Shown here: one piece after another, positions 54,301 through 62,164 of the stretch | How positions within the stretch are numbered: position 1 is the first letter of the stretch | Layout of the letters: every line of letters starts with the position of its first letter | From: Sphingomonas hylomeconis | GTDB taxonomy: Bacteria > Pseudomonadota > Alphaproteobacteria > Sphingomonadales > Sphingomonadaceae | Length of the DNA: 64,000 nucleotides | Direction of reading: 5' to 3' | NCBI RefSeq assembly: GCF_025370105.1 | Contig: NZ_JANQBK010000008.1 | Location: 1 to 64,000 of the forward strand | Position numbers and translations under genes: made by a program | Notes under the pieces: model-generated | Seen by the model: only the letters and a program-made list of their open reading frames with translations | What the model was told of the DNA's origin: nothing | The model's database searches: none

Positions 54301-54377
54301 ACGCCGAGCATCGCGATCAGCAGAAACGCGACCAGCGTCACCTGCCAGCGGCGGACGGCGAAGGCGGTGACGTTCAC
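51312..54377 (-). CDS. RND efflux transporter permease subunit
   Basis: This 1021-residue protein is an AcrB/MexF-class RND pump. The two large periplasmic loops and 12 membrane helices are apparent. Hallmarks are SVDPHFPIAVVVTTVILPGA near the N-terminus, ISGFIISLGLLVDDSIVVTE in the fourth helix region with the paired aspartates, and ALIGIEIKNSILLVDFTAQL in the C-terminal half. The GTG start overlaps the stop of its adaptor gene by 4 bases. The substrate is not evident. No outer-membrane factor gene follows. Confidence 0.93.
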   Translation of the reverse strand: MNVTAFAVRRWQVTLVAFLLIAMLGVSAFLSIPRSVDPHFPIAVVVTTVILPGADAADMEETVAKPLEDVLQGLDHVREIHSTSTDGAAVVVVDFEHGTDAEQSLDRVVREVQSVRDRLPQGIQRIAFRRPRTTEAGVLQLALVSDTASWRRMRKYAEDLRDRLNVVPGVRQSAIDAAAAPEVRVAIDAGRLAEARLPAAMVANAIAQGGVDLPAGSVNAAGRRYNIAAGGAYRTIDAVRDVAVRANDGRLVRVGDIATVGWAEAERTHIARFNGHRALWVTIRQKDEVDAGTLRNDLVAAVDAFRADLPPDMRLDTAFDQSRDIQQKLAQLTRDFVIALALVLITILPLGFRPAIIVAISIPLSLAMGVFLLALFGHSLNQISISGFIISLGLLVDDSIVVTENIERHIRGGDTPVDAAINGTREIGAAVLGATGVLIFAFLPLVFLPEGAGDFVRGLPLAVMVTVASSLFVSLTIIPFVASRLLRPHGAEGNALLRGLMGGIHRFYAPLLHAALNRPRTWFWAAMALCVGAFALVPVLGFSLFPAAETPYFLVRVETPEGSTIPVTDKAVRDVAAILRREGAVVNLMQNAGRGNPQIFYNIMPRDERARYGDIFATMASWDVRESPKVLARLRRALADFPDARVTVVNFENGPPVEAPIAIRVRGPDIAVLKTLSDKVVTAMQSVPGLRDIDSPIAYDRIDLDLGLDEAKAGLLGVAPGEARRAVRLAISGEQVSRLRDNEGDTWPVTVRLPMTGDQPVSALGNIYVPTLAGGSVPLLEIAQPRLKSVVPLITRYKLQRTVTIIAYNQPGTLTSKLNREVEQRLKSITLPEGYIFSIGGEAEAAQRNFAGLGPIILLACFGVFGVLVVEFGRFRETIVVAGVIPLGTVGGLVALLLTGNSLSFLAIIGFVALIGIEIKNSILLVDFTAQLRARGMALREAIEHAGEIRFLPVLLTSVTAIGGLLPLALGGSALYSPLAWVIIGGLVSSTVLSRIVTPVMYLLAVRGDEAKRLAAVPAAA

Positions 54378-55408
54378 CGCGCGGGCTTTATCGGCGCGAC
54401 GACGATTCCGGCCTTCAGGCGATCGACGCGCGACGTCGCCACCCATTCGCCACGCGCCAGCCCGCCGGTGACGCGGATGCCGTCATCCCCCGCCTCGGCG
54501 ATCGTCACCTTGCGCAGCACCGTGCGGCGCGTCCTGGGATCGACGACATAGACGAACGCCTCGCCGGCGCGTGCGGCGAAGATGGCGGCGGCGGGCACGC
54601 GGATCGTGCTGTCCGCCGCCCCCCGCGCGGTGATCGTCGCGCTGCCGATCTGGCCGGAGCGGAGCCGCGCCTCGGCCGGCAGGCCGATCTCGATCGCGAA
54701 CGTGCCGGTCGCGCGATCGGCGCGGCCGGCGATCTGCGCGACCTGCCCGGTGATCGCGGCATCGTCGAGCGCCGCCAGCGTGACGCGCGCCGGCGCGCCG
54801 AGCGTCAGCAGCGCGGCATCGCGGTCCGACAGCGGCACGCGCAGGATGTACCCGCTCGATTGGTCGCCGACGATCAAGGCTGGCGTGCCCGCCGCGATCA
54901 CCTGCCCCGGCTCGACCAGCCGCGCCAGCACGGTGCCCGGCCCCGGTGCCACGATCCGCGCGGCGGATGCCTGGAAGCGGGCGGCGCTCAACTGCGCGTC
55001 CGCCGCGCCGAGCGCCGCCTTGGCGCTCTCGACGCGCGGCTGGGTCACCCAGCCCTTGGCGAGCAACCCGGCGCTGCGATCATATTCCGCCGCCGCGCGG
55101 CTGCGTTCGGCGGCAATGCGCGCGACATCCGCGCTGACCGCGGTGGTGTCGAGCGCGGCGAGCAATTGCCCCCGGCGCACCGTATCGCCTTCGCGCACCG
55201 AAATGCTGGCGATACGCCCGGGGCTGGTGAAGCCGAGCTGCGCCTCACGCCTGAGCGCGACGGTGCCGACCCCGGTGACGCTGGCGGCGCGCTGGTCGAC
55301 GCCGATCTGCGCGACGCGGACTTGCGGCGGGGCGGCGGGGGGCTCTGCGGGCGTGGTCGCGCCGCACGCAGCCAGCACCAGCAGCCCACCGATCGCCATG
55401 AGTCGCAT
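54374..55408 (-). CDS. RND efflux periplasmic adaptor lipoprotein
   Basis: The adaptor (344 residues) has the lipobox MRLMAIGGLLVLAAC. The barrel-sandwich halves are LGFTSPGRIASISVREGDTV and VEPGQVIAAGTPALIVGD, with a short hairpin of helices between (VARIAAERSRAAAEYDRSAG). A C-terminal beta-barrel and membrane-proximal domain follow. It is the usual partner of the overlapping permease gene. Confidence 0.92.
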   Translation of the reverse strand: MRLMAIGGLLVLAACGATTPAEPPAAPPQVRVAQIGVDQRAASVTGVGTVALRREAQLGFTSPGRIASISVREGDTVRRGQLLAALDTTAVSADVARIAAERSRAAAEYDRSAGLLAKGWVTQPRVESAKAALGAADAQLSAARFQASAARIVAPGPGTVLARLVEPGQVIAAGTPALIVGDQSSGYILRVPLSDRDAALLTLGAPARVTLAALDDAAITGQVAQIAGRADRATGTFAIEIGLPAEARLRSGQIGSATITARGAADSTIRVPAAAIFAARAGEAFVYVVDPRTRRTVLRKVTIAEAGDDGIRVTGGLARGEWVATSRVDRLKAGIVVAPIKPAR

Positions 55409-55466
55409 CGCTCGCCCTCCCCCGGCGGGAGGCTAGCGGAGCGAGTATCGTTTCGAAACTGATTTT

Positions 55467-55611
55467 TACTCCTCCCCGGCACGGGGAGGGGGACCACTCG
55501 GCGACTTCAGCCGAGTGGTGGAGGGGGCTCTCCGCATGCGCAACCGTAGCGCTGCCGGCCCCCCCCCTCCGTCACGCTTCGCGTGCCACCTCCCCGTACC
55601 GGGGAGGAGTA
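55467..55611. repeat. Palindromic repeat, family A (copy 5)
   Basis: The ends are TACTCCTCCCCGGCACGGGG and CCCCGTACCGGGGAGGAGTA. The left inner hairpin has CCACTCGGC and GCCGAGTGG around GACTTCA (55494-55518). The right one is CACGC-TTC-GCGTG. The right end lies two bases from the ABC permease stop. The left side is 58 bases from the adaptor gene start; those bases hold one more small CCTCCCCCGGCGGGAGG palindrome. Confidence 0.87.
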
Positions 55612-55613
55612 GC

Positions 55614-56465
55614 TCAGTTCTTCAGCCGCCAGCCGCCCTTGAGCAGCGCGTAGCAGATCACGCCGAGCACCACGTCGATCGCCAGGATCACCAGGCTGCC
55701 GATCCAAACCGGCGAATCGGCCACGCCGAGAAAGCCGTAGCGAAAGCCCGAGATGATATAGAAGAACGGGTTGGCATGGCTGATCGCCTGGAATGTCGGC
55801 GACAGGCGGTCGACCGAATAGAAGGTGCCCGACAGCAGCGTCAGCGGGCCGACGACGAAATTGCTCACCGCCGCGGCATGATCGAACTTCTCCGCCCAGA
55901 TCGAGGTCAGCACGCCGAGCAGCGCCAGGAACACCGAACCGAGCAGGCCGAACCACAGGATCGCCAGCGGATTGTGCGGCAGCACGTGCACGCCGGGCCA
56001 GACCAGCATCGCCAGCCATACCGCGAAGCCGACGCAGAAGGCGCGCGTCACCGCGCCGCCGACCAATGCGGTCAGCAGTTCCGCGGTGGACAGCGGCGGC
56101 ATCAGATAATCGACGATCGTGCCCTGGATCTTGCCCACCAAAAGCGAGAAACTGGCATTCGCAAAGGCGTTGGTCAGCATCCCCATCACGATCAGCCCCG
56201 GCGCCAGAAAATCGGCGAAGGCGACGGTCTCGCCGCCGACATGCACCGCGCTCCGGCCGCCCATCGCGACGGTGAAGACGATCAGGTACAGCAGCGTCTG
56301 GATTGCCGGCGCCCAGATGGTTTGCAGCTGCACCTTGAAGAAACGGCGCACCTCCTTGATATAGAGGGTGCGAAGACCGCCCCAATTGACGTTCCGGATG
56401 ACTGGAACGCCGGGGGCGTTCATTACCGACGATGGAATGTCGCCGATGGGGGGCTGGCTGCTCAT
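55614..56465 (-). CDS. ABC-2 type transporter permease
   Basis: The 283-residue protein has six membrane segments in the ABC-2 pattern. NWGGLRTLYIKEVRRFFKVQ leads into the first. The conserved loops FLAPGLIVMGMLTNAFANAS and the C-terminal ISHANPFFYIISGFRYGFLG are typical. Members export drugs, polysaccharides or other lipophilic compounds. The partner ATPase gene is not adjacent on either side, so it must lie beyond this locus. The start at 56465 is the first of two plausible ATGs. Confidence 0.9.
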   Translation of the reverse strand: MSSQPPIGDIPSSVMNAPGVPVIRNVNWGGLRTLYIKEVRRFFKVQLQTIWAPAIQTLLYLIVFTVAMGGRSAVHVGGETVAFADFLAPGLIVMGMLTNAFANASFSLLVGKIQGTIVDYLMPPLSTAELLTALVGGAVTRAFCVGFAVWLAMLVWPGVHVLPHNPLAILWFGLLGSVFLALLGVLTSIWAEKFDHAAAVSNFVVGPLTLLSGTFYSVDRLSPTFQAISHANPFFYIISGFRYGFLGVADSPVWIGSLVILAIDVVLGVICYALLKGGWRLKN

Positions 56466-56525
56466 GGTGCCCGCGCTAAAGCGTGGCGCCGCCGCCTGCA
56501 ACCCGGCAGTAGAGATGGGATAGAT

Positions 56526-57275
56526 ATGAGCTGGACCGACGAGCGGATCGATACGCTGCGCAAGATGTGGGAAGGCGGCAGCACCGCCAGCCAGATCGCC
56601 GAGGAGCTGACCGGCGTCAGCCGCAATGCGGTGATCGGCAAGGCCCACCGCCTGGGGCTGCAGTCGCGCCCGTCGCCGGTCAAGCCGAACGAACCCGGCG
56701 CCGCCAAGCCCGCCGCCGCGGCGCCGACCGCCGCGGCCGAGCCGGTCGCCCCCAAGGCAGCGGCTGCGCCCGCGCCCGCACCGGCCCCCGTGGTCGCCGC
56801 AGCGCCCGTGCCCAAGCCGATCGAGCGCGTCGCCGCGCCGACGCCCGCGCCGGCCGCGACGGTTGAGGTAGACGAGGACGAGGATGACGACGATGCGAGC
56901 GACACGCCGGTCGTCGCCGCGCCGGCCGCGCCGGCAGCCCCGATCATGCGCTCGGTCGGCCCCGGCGGCTTCCTGCGCCAGGCCCCCGGCGAGCAGCAGG
57001 CGCCGATCACGCCGGCCCCGCCGCGCCGCCTGGTGCCGGCCAAGCCGTCGCCCGAAATGGCCGACAAGACGAGCCTGCTCGATCTCAACGACAAGGTGTG
57101 CAAGTGGCCGCTCGGCCATCCCGGCGAGCCGGACTTCCATTTCTGCGGCGACAAGGTGAACCCGGGCTTCCCTTATTGCGTCGCGCATTGCGGCCACGCC
57201 TATCAGGCGCAGCTGCCGCGCCGCGACCGACGTCCGCCGCCGCCGTTGCCGTTCGGCGGTGCCCGCGCCCGCTGA
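56526..57275 (+). CDS. gcrA: GcrA-type cell cycle regulator
   Basis: GcrA binds sigma-70 and methylated promoters to drive cell-cycle genes in alphaproteobacteria. The N-terminal DNA-binding part is MSWTDERIDTLRKMWEGGST then VSRNAVIGKAHRLGLQSR. The C-terminal sigma-interacting part has CKWPLGHPGEPDFHFCG and PYCVAHCGHAYQ. Between them is an unusually long Ala/Pro linker with an acidic run (VDEDEDDDDASD). At 249 residues it exceeds Caulobacter GcrA (about 170). The gene has its own strong terminator. Confidence 0.94.
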   Translation: MSWTDERIDTLRKMWEGGSTASQIAEELTGVSRNAVIGKAHRLGLQSRPSPVKPNEPGAAKPAAAAPTAAAEPVAPKAAAAPAPAPAPVVAAAPVPKPIERVAAPTPAPAATVEVDEDEDDDDASDTPVVAAPAAPAAPIMRSVGPGGFLRQAPGEQQAPITPAPPRRLVPAKPSPEMADKTSLLDLNDKVCKWPLGHPGEPDFHFCGDKVNPGFPYCVAHCGHAYQAQLPRRDRRPPPPLPFGGARAR

Positions 57276-57297
57276 GGCGCGCGGCCCCACGGGCAAT

Positions 57298-57338
57298 AAA
57301 AAACCCCGCTGCAGCCGGATGGCCGCAGCGGGGTTTTT
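57298..57338 (+). terminator. Rho-independent terminator after gcrA
   Basis: CCCCGCTGC pairs with GCAGCGGGG around 12 bases, flanked by AAAAAA before and TTTTT after. It could act in both directions. Confidence 0.92.
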
Positions 57339-57391
57339 ATTTGCATGGCAACGTGGGTCGTCCGGGATGACTAGATTGCTGTCCGAGTCAT

Positions 57392-57470
57392 ATATCCCTG
57401 GGGCCGCGCCGGCCGGGGTGCAAACCCGGCTGAGAGCGCCCCGGACCGCGAACGGCCCGGGATGCTCCGC
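57392..57470 (+). ncRNA. Candidate structured RNA, riboswitch-like and orphan
   Basis: CCGGGGTG pairs perfectly, with one G-T, with CGCCCCGG across CAAACCCGGCTGAGAG. The order GGGGTGC, CGGCTGAGA, CCCC, GAAC recalls a thi-box (TPP) RNA, though the TGAT and downstream stem elements are degraded. No gene lies downstream on this strand; the porin gene converges. It may be a decayed riboswitch, a small RNA or a chance fold. Confidence 0.25.
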
Positions 57471-57477
57471 CTAACTC

Positions 57478-58332
57478 TTAGAAGCGGAAGGCCGCCACAG
57501 CGCGGACGCTGTGCGACTTCAGCCGGTCGTCGCTGCGCTGCAGATCCGTGCCCTGTGCATTGCCCAGGAGGAACGGATTGGTGGCCGCCGTGGTGCCGGT
57601 GTTGCCGGCACGAACCGTGTAATCGTCGTCCTTCAGCGTCTTGTACTGATATTCCAGACCGACCGAGAAGTTGCTGCCGACCTTCTGCTCGACACCGCCG
57701 CCGACGACATAACCCCAGGCGTCGTTCTTGCCCGAGCTGCTGAACGCATTGGCCGTGTTGCTGGTCTCGAACGAGTGATCGACCTTGGCATAGGCGACGC
57801 CGCCGGTGCCGTAGAACAGCGTCTTGTTCGCGGCGAAGCCGAGACGCAGGCGCGCGCTGGCGTCATAATCGACTTCGCGCGTGAACGTGTAGGACGCCGG
57901 CGTGGTGCTGAAGCCCGTGACGCTGTCGCGGATCTCGCTCTTGCCGAATTCGCCGACCGCGCCGACGACGATCGCGCCAAACTGCTTGTCGAAGCCGATG
58001 CGTGCGGCATAGCCCGTGCCGTCCTTGTTCTGGCGGCAGCCATTGGCAGCGCTGGTGCCATTGGCCTGGCCACGGCAGAAGCCCGGCTGGAACGCATTGG
58101 TGTTGCCGTTCGCCTGCGGAGCCGCGAGCGTCAGCGTGTCACCATAGGTGCCATCGAGGTTGCGATCGAACTGGATCGAATCGTTCCCGCCCTTGGGCTG
58201 GAAATCATAGCCGAGCGAACCGCCGACATAGGGGCCGTCGAAGGGGGCGTCGTCGGTCTGCGCCGAGGCCGGTGCGGCCATGGCCAGCGCCGCTGCGCCA
58301 CCGGCGAGAACGAAAAACATCTTGTTACGCAT
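57478..58332 (-). CDS. Outer-membrane beta-barrel protein (OmpA-like/Omp25 type)
   Basis: A signal peptide, MRNKMFFVLAGGAAALAMAA then PASAQ, leads to a 284-residue barrel. Strand-like segments include GPYVGGSLGYDFQPKG, ARLRLGFAANKTLFYGTGGV and AWGYVVGGGVEQKVGSNFSV. The protein ends in Phe (AVAAFRF), the barrel-assembly signature. It resembles the outer-membrane beta-barrel (OMP_b-brl) surface proteins of rhizobia and sphingomonads. AGGAG lies just before the start. Function unknown; a structural or adhesion role is likely. Confidence 0.85.
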   Translation of the reverse strand: MRNKMFFVLAGGAAALAMAAPASAQTDDAPFDGPYVGGSLGYDFQPKGGNDSIQFDRNLDGTYGDTLTLAAPQANGNTNAFQPGFCRGQANGTSAANGCRQNKDGTGYAARIGFDKQFGAIVVGAVGEFGKSEIRDSVTGFSTTPASYTFTREVDYDASARLRLGFAANKTLFYGTGGVAYAKVDHSFETSNTANAFSSSGKNDAWGYVVGGGVEQKVGSNFSVGLEYQYKTLKDDDYTVRAGNTGTTAATNPFLLGNAQGTDLQRSDDRLKSHSVRAVAAFRF

Positions 58333-58417
58333 TAAAAACTCCTAGGCGAGGATATCCCCGCGGCTCGAACGATCGCCAGCGCGAATGGAAACATTGCTGG
58401 AACATTACATTTGATCA

Positions 58418-58683
58418 CGTGGCATTCCTGCCACGCTGGCCAGGTCGAGCGGCGTTCCCGCGCTGCCCTGCTGGCCATGCCCCCTATCCCAACACTGCCC
58501 GCGGGCAGCGTTGCGAATCTCTCAGGCGCCCGACGCCGCGATCGTTCCCGATCGATCGGGTGGGAAAATTTGGATACGCACTACAGTCCCTTTCAGCAGC
58601 GTCAGGCCTGCGGGAAACGCCCTAGGCCAGCTTTCGCCGCATCCCTAATCCAGATTAGTAAAACCTGTTGCATCGCAGCAACA
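58418..58683. promoter_or_regulatory. Intergenic region with inverted repeats between porin and parE
   Basis: The 396-base divergent gap (58333-58728) holds several short inverted repeats. CGTGGC-N6-GCCACG lies at 58418-58435. CTAATC-CA-GATTAG lies at 58645-58658, and TGTTGC-N6-GCAACA at 58666-58683. The last two lie 46-84 bases before parE, where an operator could sit. No clear promoter hexamers are visible and no protein is assigned to them. Confidence 0.35.
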
Positions 58684-58728
58684 CCGGGGCCGCTTGGCAG
58701 CGCCTGCCCCGCGGCCCTATAGCAGGCC

Positions 58729-60711
58729 ATGGCCGATGACCTGTTCGCTTCCAAAAATACCCCGACTAGCGATTACGATGCATCCTCGATCGAGGTGCTG
58801 GAAGGACTGGAACCCGTCCGGCGCCGCCCGGGCATGTACATAGGCGGCACGGATGAACGTGCGCTGCACCATCTCGCGGCCGAAGTGCTCGACAATGCGA
58901 TGGACGAGGCGGTGGCGGGCCATGCCAACCGGATCGAGATCACGCTGGAGGTCGGGAACCGCCTGACGATCGTCGATAACGGCCGCGGCATGCCGGTCGA
59001 TCCGCATCCCAAATTCCCCGGCAAGTCGGCATTGGAGGTGATCCTCACCATGCTGCATTCCGGCGGCAAGTTCGACGGCAAGGCCTATGCCACGTCGGGC
59101 GGGCTGCACGGCGTGGGCATTTCGGTGGTCAACGCGCTGTCGTCCGACACGGTGATCGAGGTCGCGCGCAACAAGACGATCTACCGCCAGTCCTTTTCGC
59201 GCGGCCTGTCACTCGGGCCGCTCGAGGCGCTCGGCCCGACGCCCAATCGCCGCGGCACGCTGGTCAGCTTCGTCCCCGACGAGCAGATTTTCGGGCCGGT
59301 GCTGCTGTTCAAGCCGGCGCGGCTGTACAAGCTCGCCCGCTCCAAGGCCTATCTGTTCGCCGGCGTCGAGATCCGCTGGAAGTGCGCGCCCGAGCTGATC
59401 ACCGACGACACGCCGGCCGAGGCGATGTTCCAGTTTCCCGGCGGCCTCGCCGATCACCTGCGCGAGCAGATCGCCGGCCGCGAATGCGCGACCGCCGACT
59501 TCTTCGCCGGCAGCCAGGATTTCCCCGGCGAGAATCAGGGCCGCGCCGAATGGGCGGTGGCCTGGCCGCTATGGAGCGACGGATCCTATTCCTGGTATTG
59601 CAACACGATCCCGACGCCCGACGGCGGCACGCACGAAGCCGGCCTGCGCGCCGCCTTGGTGCGCGGCCTGCGCGGCTTCGGCGATCTCGTCGGCAACAAG
59701 AAGGCCAAGGACATCACCGCCGACGACGTGATGATCGGCAGCGAGCTGATGCTCAGCGTGTTCATCCGCGAACCGCAGTTCCAGAGCCAGACCAAGGATC
59801 GCCTGACCAGCCCGGAAGCGACCGCGATGGTCGAAAAGGCGATGCGCGATCATTTCGATCACTGGCTGAGCCACAATATGGAGCGCGGCAAGGCGCTGCT
59901 CGGCTATATCCTCGAGCGGATGGACGAACGGCTGCGCCGCAAGGCGGAGCGCGAGGTCAAGCGCAAGACCGCGACCAGCGCGCGCAAGCTGCGGCTGCCG
60001 GGCAAGCTCACCGATTGCTCGTCGGACGATCCCAAGGGCACCGAGATCTTCATCGTCGAGGGCGACAGCGCCGGCGGCTCGGCCAAGCAGGCGCGCGATC
60101 GCAAGACGCAGGCGATCCTGCCGATCCGCGGCAAGATCCTGAACGTCGCCAGCGCCACGCTACAGAAGATCGCCGCCAATTCGGAAATCGCCGATCTGAT
60201 CCAGGCGCTCGGCTGTGGCACCCGCAAGGACTGCCTGCCGGACAATCTGCGCTACGAACGCATCGTCATCATGACCGACGCCGATGTCGACGGCGCGCAT
60301 ATCGCGACCTTGCTGATGACCTTCTTCTTCCAGGAAATGCCCGATCTGGTGCGCCGCGGGCATCTGTATCTGGCGCAGCCGCCGCTCTATCGCCTGACCG
60401 CCGGAACCAAATCGCTCTACGCGATGGACGACGCCCATCGCACCAAGATCGAGAATGGCGTGTTCAAGGGCAAGAAGGTCGATGTCGCGCGCTTCAAGGG
60501 GTTGGGCGAGATGAACCCGATGCAGCTTCGCGAAACGACGATGGATCCCAAGACGCGCTCGATGTTGCGCATCACGCTGCCGCAGGAATATGAAGAGCGC
60601 GCTGGTGTCAAAGACTTGGTCGATCGCCTGATGGGCAACAACCCCGCCCATCGCTTCGCGTTCATCCAGGAAAATGCCGCCCGGTTCGACGAAGAGGCGA
60701 TCGACGCCTGA
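58729..60711 (+). CDS. parE: DNA topoisomerase IV subunit B
   Basis: ParE is the ATPase subunit of topoisomerase IV, which decatenates chromosomes. The GHKL ATPase motifs are LDNAMDEAVAGHA, IVDNGRGMPVD and TSGGLHGVGISVVNAL. The TOPRIM region has FIVEGDSAGGSAKQARDRKT and MTDADVDGAHI. The C-terminus carries FKGLGEMNPMQLRETTMD. At 660 residues it fits ParE, not GyrB (about 800-840). It stands alone with no parC nearby. Confidence 0.97.
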   Translation: MADDLFASKNTPTSDYDASSIEVLEGLEPVRRRPGMYIGGTDERALHHLAAEVLDNAMDEAVAGHANRIEITLEVGNRLTIVDNGRGMPVDPHPKFPGKSALEVILTMLHSGGKFDGKAYATSGGLHGVGISVVNALSSDTVIEVARNKTIYRQSFSRGLSLGPLEALGPTPNRRGTLVSFVPDEQIFGPVLLFKPARLYKLARSKAYLFAGVEIRWKCAPELITDDTPAEAMFQFPGGLADHLREQIAGRECATADFFAGSQDFPGENQGRAEWAVAWPLWSDGSYSWYCNTIPTPDGGTHEAGLRAALVRGLRGFGDLVGNKKAKDITADDVMIGSELMLSVFIREPQFQSQTKDRLTSPEATAMVEKAMRDHFDHWLSHNMERGKALLGYILERMDERLRRKAEREVKRKTATSARKLRLPGKLTDCSSDDPKGTEIFIVEGDSAGGSAKQARDRKTQAILPIRGKILNVASATLQKIAANSEIADLIQALGCGTRKDCLPDNLRYERIVIMTDADVDGAHIATLLMTFFFQEMPDLVRRGHLYLAQPPLYRLTAGTKSLYAMDDAHRTKIENGVFKGKKVDVARFKGLGEMNPMQLRETTMDPKTRSMLRITLPQEYEERAGVKDLVDRLMGNNPAHRFAFIQENAARFDEEAIDA

Positions 60712-60735
60712 TCAGGCGCATGCGGGAGTTGAGCG

Positions 60736-61899
60736 ATGGTGATTCGCGGAATTCTTTTATCGGCACTGTCGACGCTGCCGATTCCCGCCCTGGCGCAGCA
60801 GCAATCGCCGCCGCCCGCGCAGCGCGACATCATCGTCACGGCGATGCCGCTGGAACGCACCGAAGCATTGTTGCGTGACTGTCTGGCCCGCCAGTGTCCA
60901 CCCAAGGAGGATATCGACGCAAGCCTGGCACATGCCGAGAATGCTTTCGTGGCAGGCGATTACAAAACTGCGCGAACGACCTTGCTGGCATCGATCCGAC
61001 GCAACAAGAAGTATGCGGCGACCCTGCCGGTCGACGTATCGGATCTCATGCGCGCGCAATCGCGCGTGGCAGTCCATCTCGGGGAGAAGGCGAGCTACCT
61101 CTCTAGTACGCGCGACGTGGTGGCGACCCTCAAGGCCGGGCTGCCCGAAAGCGACTCTCGTATCCTAGATGCACGGATCGCTGTCGGAGACAGCCAGGCG
61201 AAAATCGGCAACGTCAATACCGCGGTTCGCATCTATCGCTCGGTCATCGAACGGGCCCAAAAATACGATCTGGGACAAACGGCAAGCTACGCGCAGTTGC
61301 GCATCGCCAACCTATTTGCTTCGCTCGCCGAGCAGGACGTGATCTATCGCGAAGCGGCCGATCGCGAACTCGCGGCGCTTGCTGACCTGACCGACCCCAA
61401 ATTCGCGCGATTTTCCGGTGCAGCGAAGGTCATGCTGGCACGCGCGGCGGCGCGGCGCGGCGACATGACCCAGGTCGATCGCTTGGTCGATAGCTTGAAG
61501 GCCAATGCCGAGACGACGCCGATATTGTTATACGCGCCGCCGCTGGTGCCGGATCGACTGCCAGGGAGCGGCCCGCTGGTCACCACGGTCAATCGCGTAT
61601 TGACGAGCAACGTCGACAAACAATGGGTCGATATCGGCTTTTGGATCGGCACCGATGGCAAGGTCAGCGACATTGAAATCCTGCGCGAGAGCCCCAGTCT
61701 GTCTGGACATTGGGTCGAACCCGTGAAAACGGCGCTGATCGGCCGGCGCTATGCGCCCTTTACGCCGAAATCCGCCAGATCGGGGATGCAGCGGGTGGAG
61801 CGCTATACATTCACGGCGTTCTGGAGCGTCAAATTGGGATCCCGCATCCGCTCGCGCGATCCCGAGACGCGCATCGAGATGATCGATCTGACGAGTTAG
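60736..61899 (+). CDS. Exported TPR protein with TonB-like C-terminus
   Basis: The signal peptide is MVIRGILLSALSTLPIPALA. The mature protein carries helical repeats resembling TPRs (AHAENAFVAGDYKTARTTLL, IAVGDSQAKIGNVNTAVRIY). The C-terminal 90 residues have WVDIGFWIGTDGKVSDIEIL and PVKTALIGRRYAPFTP, the beta-strand and helix pattern of a TonB C-terminal domain. The combination is common in sphingomonads; partners are unknown. GGGAG lies before the ATG. It may follow parE on the same transcript. Confidence 0.78.
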   Translation: MVIRGILLSALSTLPIPALAQQQSPPPAQRDIIVTAMPLERTEALLRDCLARQCPPKEDIDASLAHAENAFVAGDYKTARTTLLASIRRNKKYAATLPVDVSDLMRAQSRVAVHLGEKASYLSSTRDVVATLKAGLPESDSRILDARIAVGDSQAKIGNVNTAVRIYRSVIERAQKYDLGQTASYAQLRIANLFASLAEQDVIYREAADRELAALADLTDPKFARFSGAAKVMLARAAARRGDMTQVDRLVDSLKANAETTPILLYAPPLVPDRLPGSGPLVTTVNRVLTSNVDKQWVDIGFWIGTDGKVSDIEILRESPSLSGHWVEPVKTALIGRRYAPFTPKSARSGMQRVERYTFTAFWSVKLGSRIRSRDPETRIEMIDLTS

Positions 61900-61906
61900 G
61901 CGCCGG

Positions 61907-62164
61907 TCAGTCGCGCTTCATCCGCCGCGCGTGATAGATCGTGCGCATCGCCATCGCCGCCAGCATGTTGAGCACGCCCAGCGCCAGCGCGGCGATCGGC
62001 ACCAATGTCGGTAGTTCGGGCAGCCATAGCCGCCGCGCGACCGCCAGCGCCGCGCCGACGAGCAGGAAGGCGACGCCGGTCAGCCTGAGCGGGCGAGCGA
62101 TTGCGGCGAGTTCGCGGCTATATGCGGCGCGCTGCGTGGGGTCGGTGAGGTCGGGCGGGGTCAT
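61907..62164 (-). CDS. Small membrane protein
   Basis: The product (85 residues) has two hydrophobic segments (RLTGVAFLLVGAALAVA and LVPIAALALGVLNMLAAMAM) flanked by a polar N-terminus (MTPPDLTDPTQRAAYSREL) and a basic tail. No family recognised. Its ATG overlaps the stop of the acetyltransferase gene upstream (ATGA), so it ends a four-gene run. Confidence 0.6.
   Translation of the reverse strand: MTPPDLTDPTQRAAYSRELAAIARPLRLTGVAFLLVGAALAVARRLWLPELPTLVPIAALALGVLNMLAAMAMRTIYHARRMKRD

Noticed and set aside
58510..58530. GAATCTCTCAGGCGCC, like the 3' part of a glycine aptamer
   Set aside because: The needed GCCGAAGG block and paired 5' arm are missing, and the nearby genes (porin, parE) are not glycine genes.
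58729..60711. Assignment of the topoisomerase subunit as GyrB
   Set aside because: The length of 660 residues and the sequence pattern fit ParE; GyrB would be about 150 residues longer.
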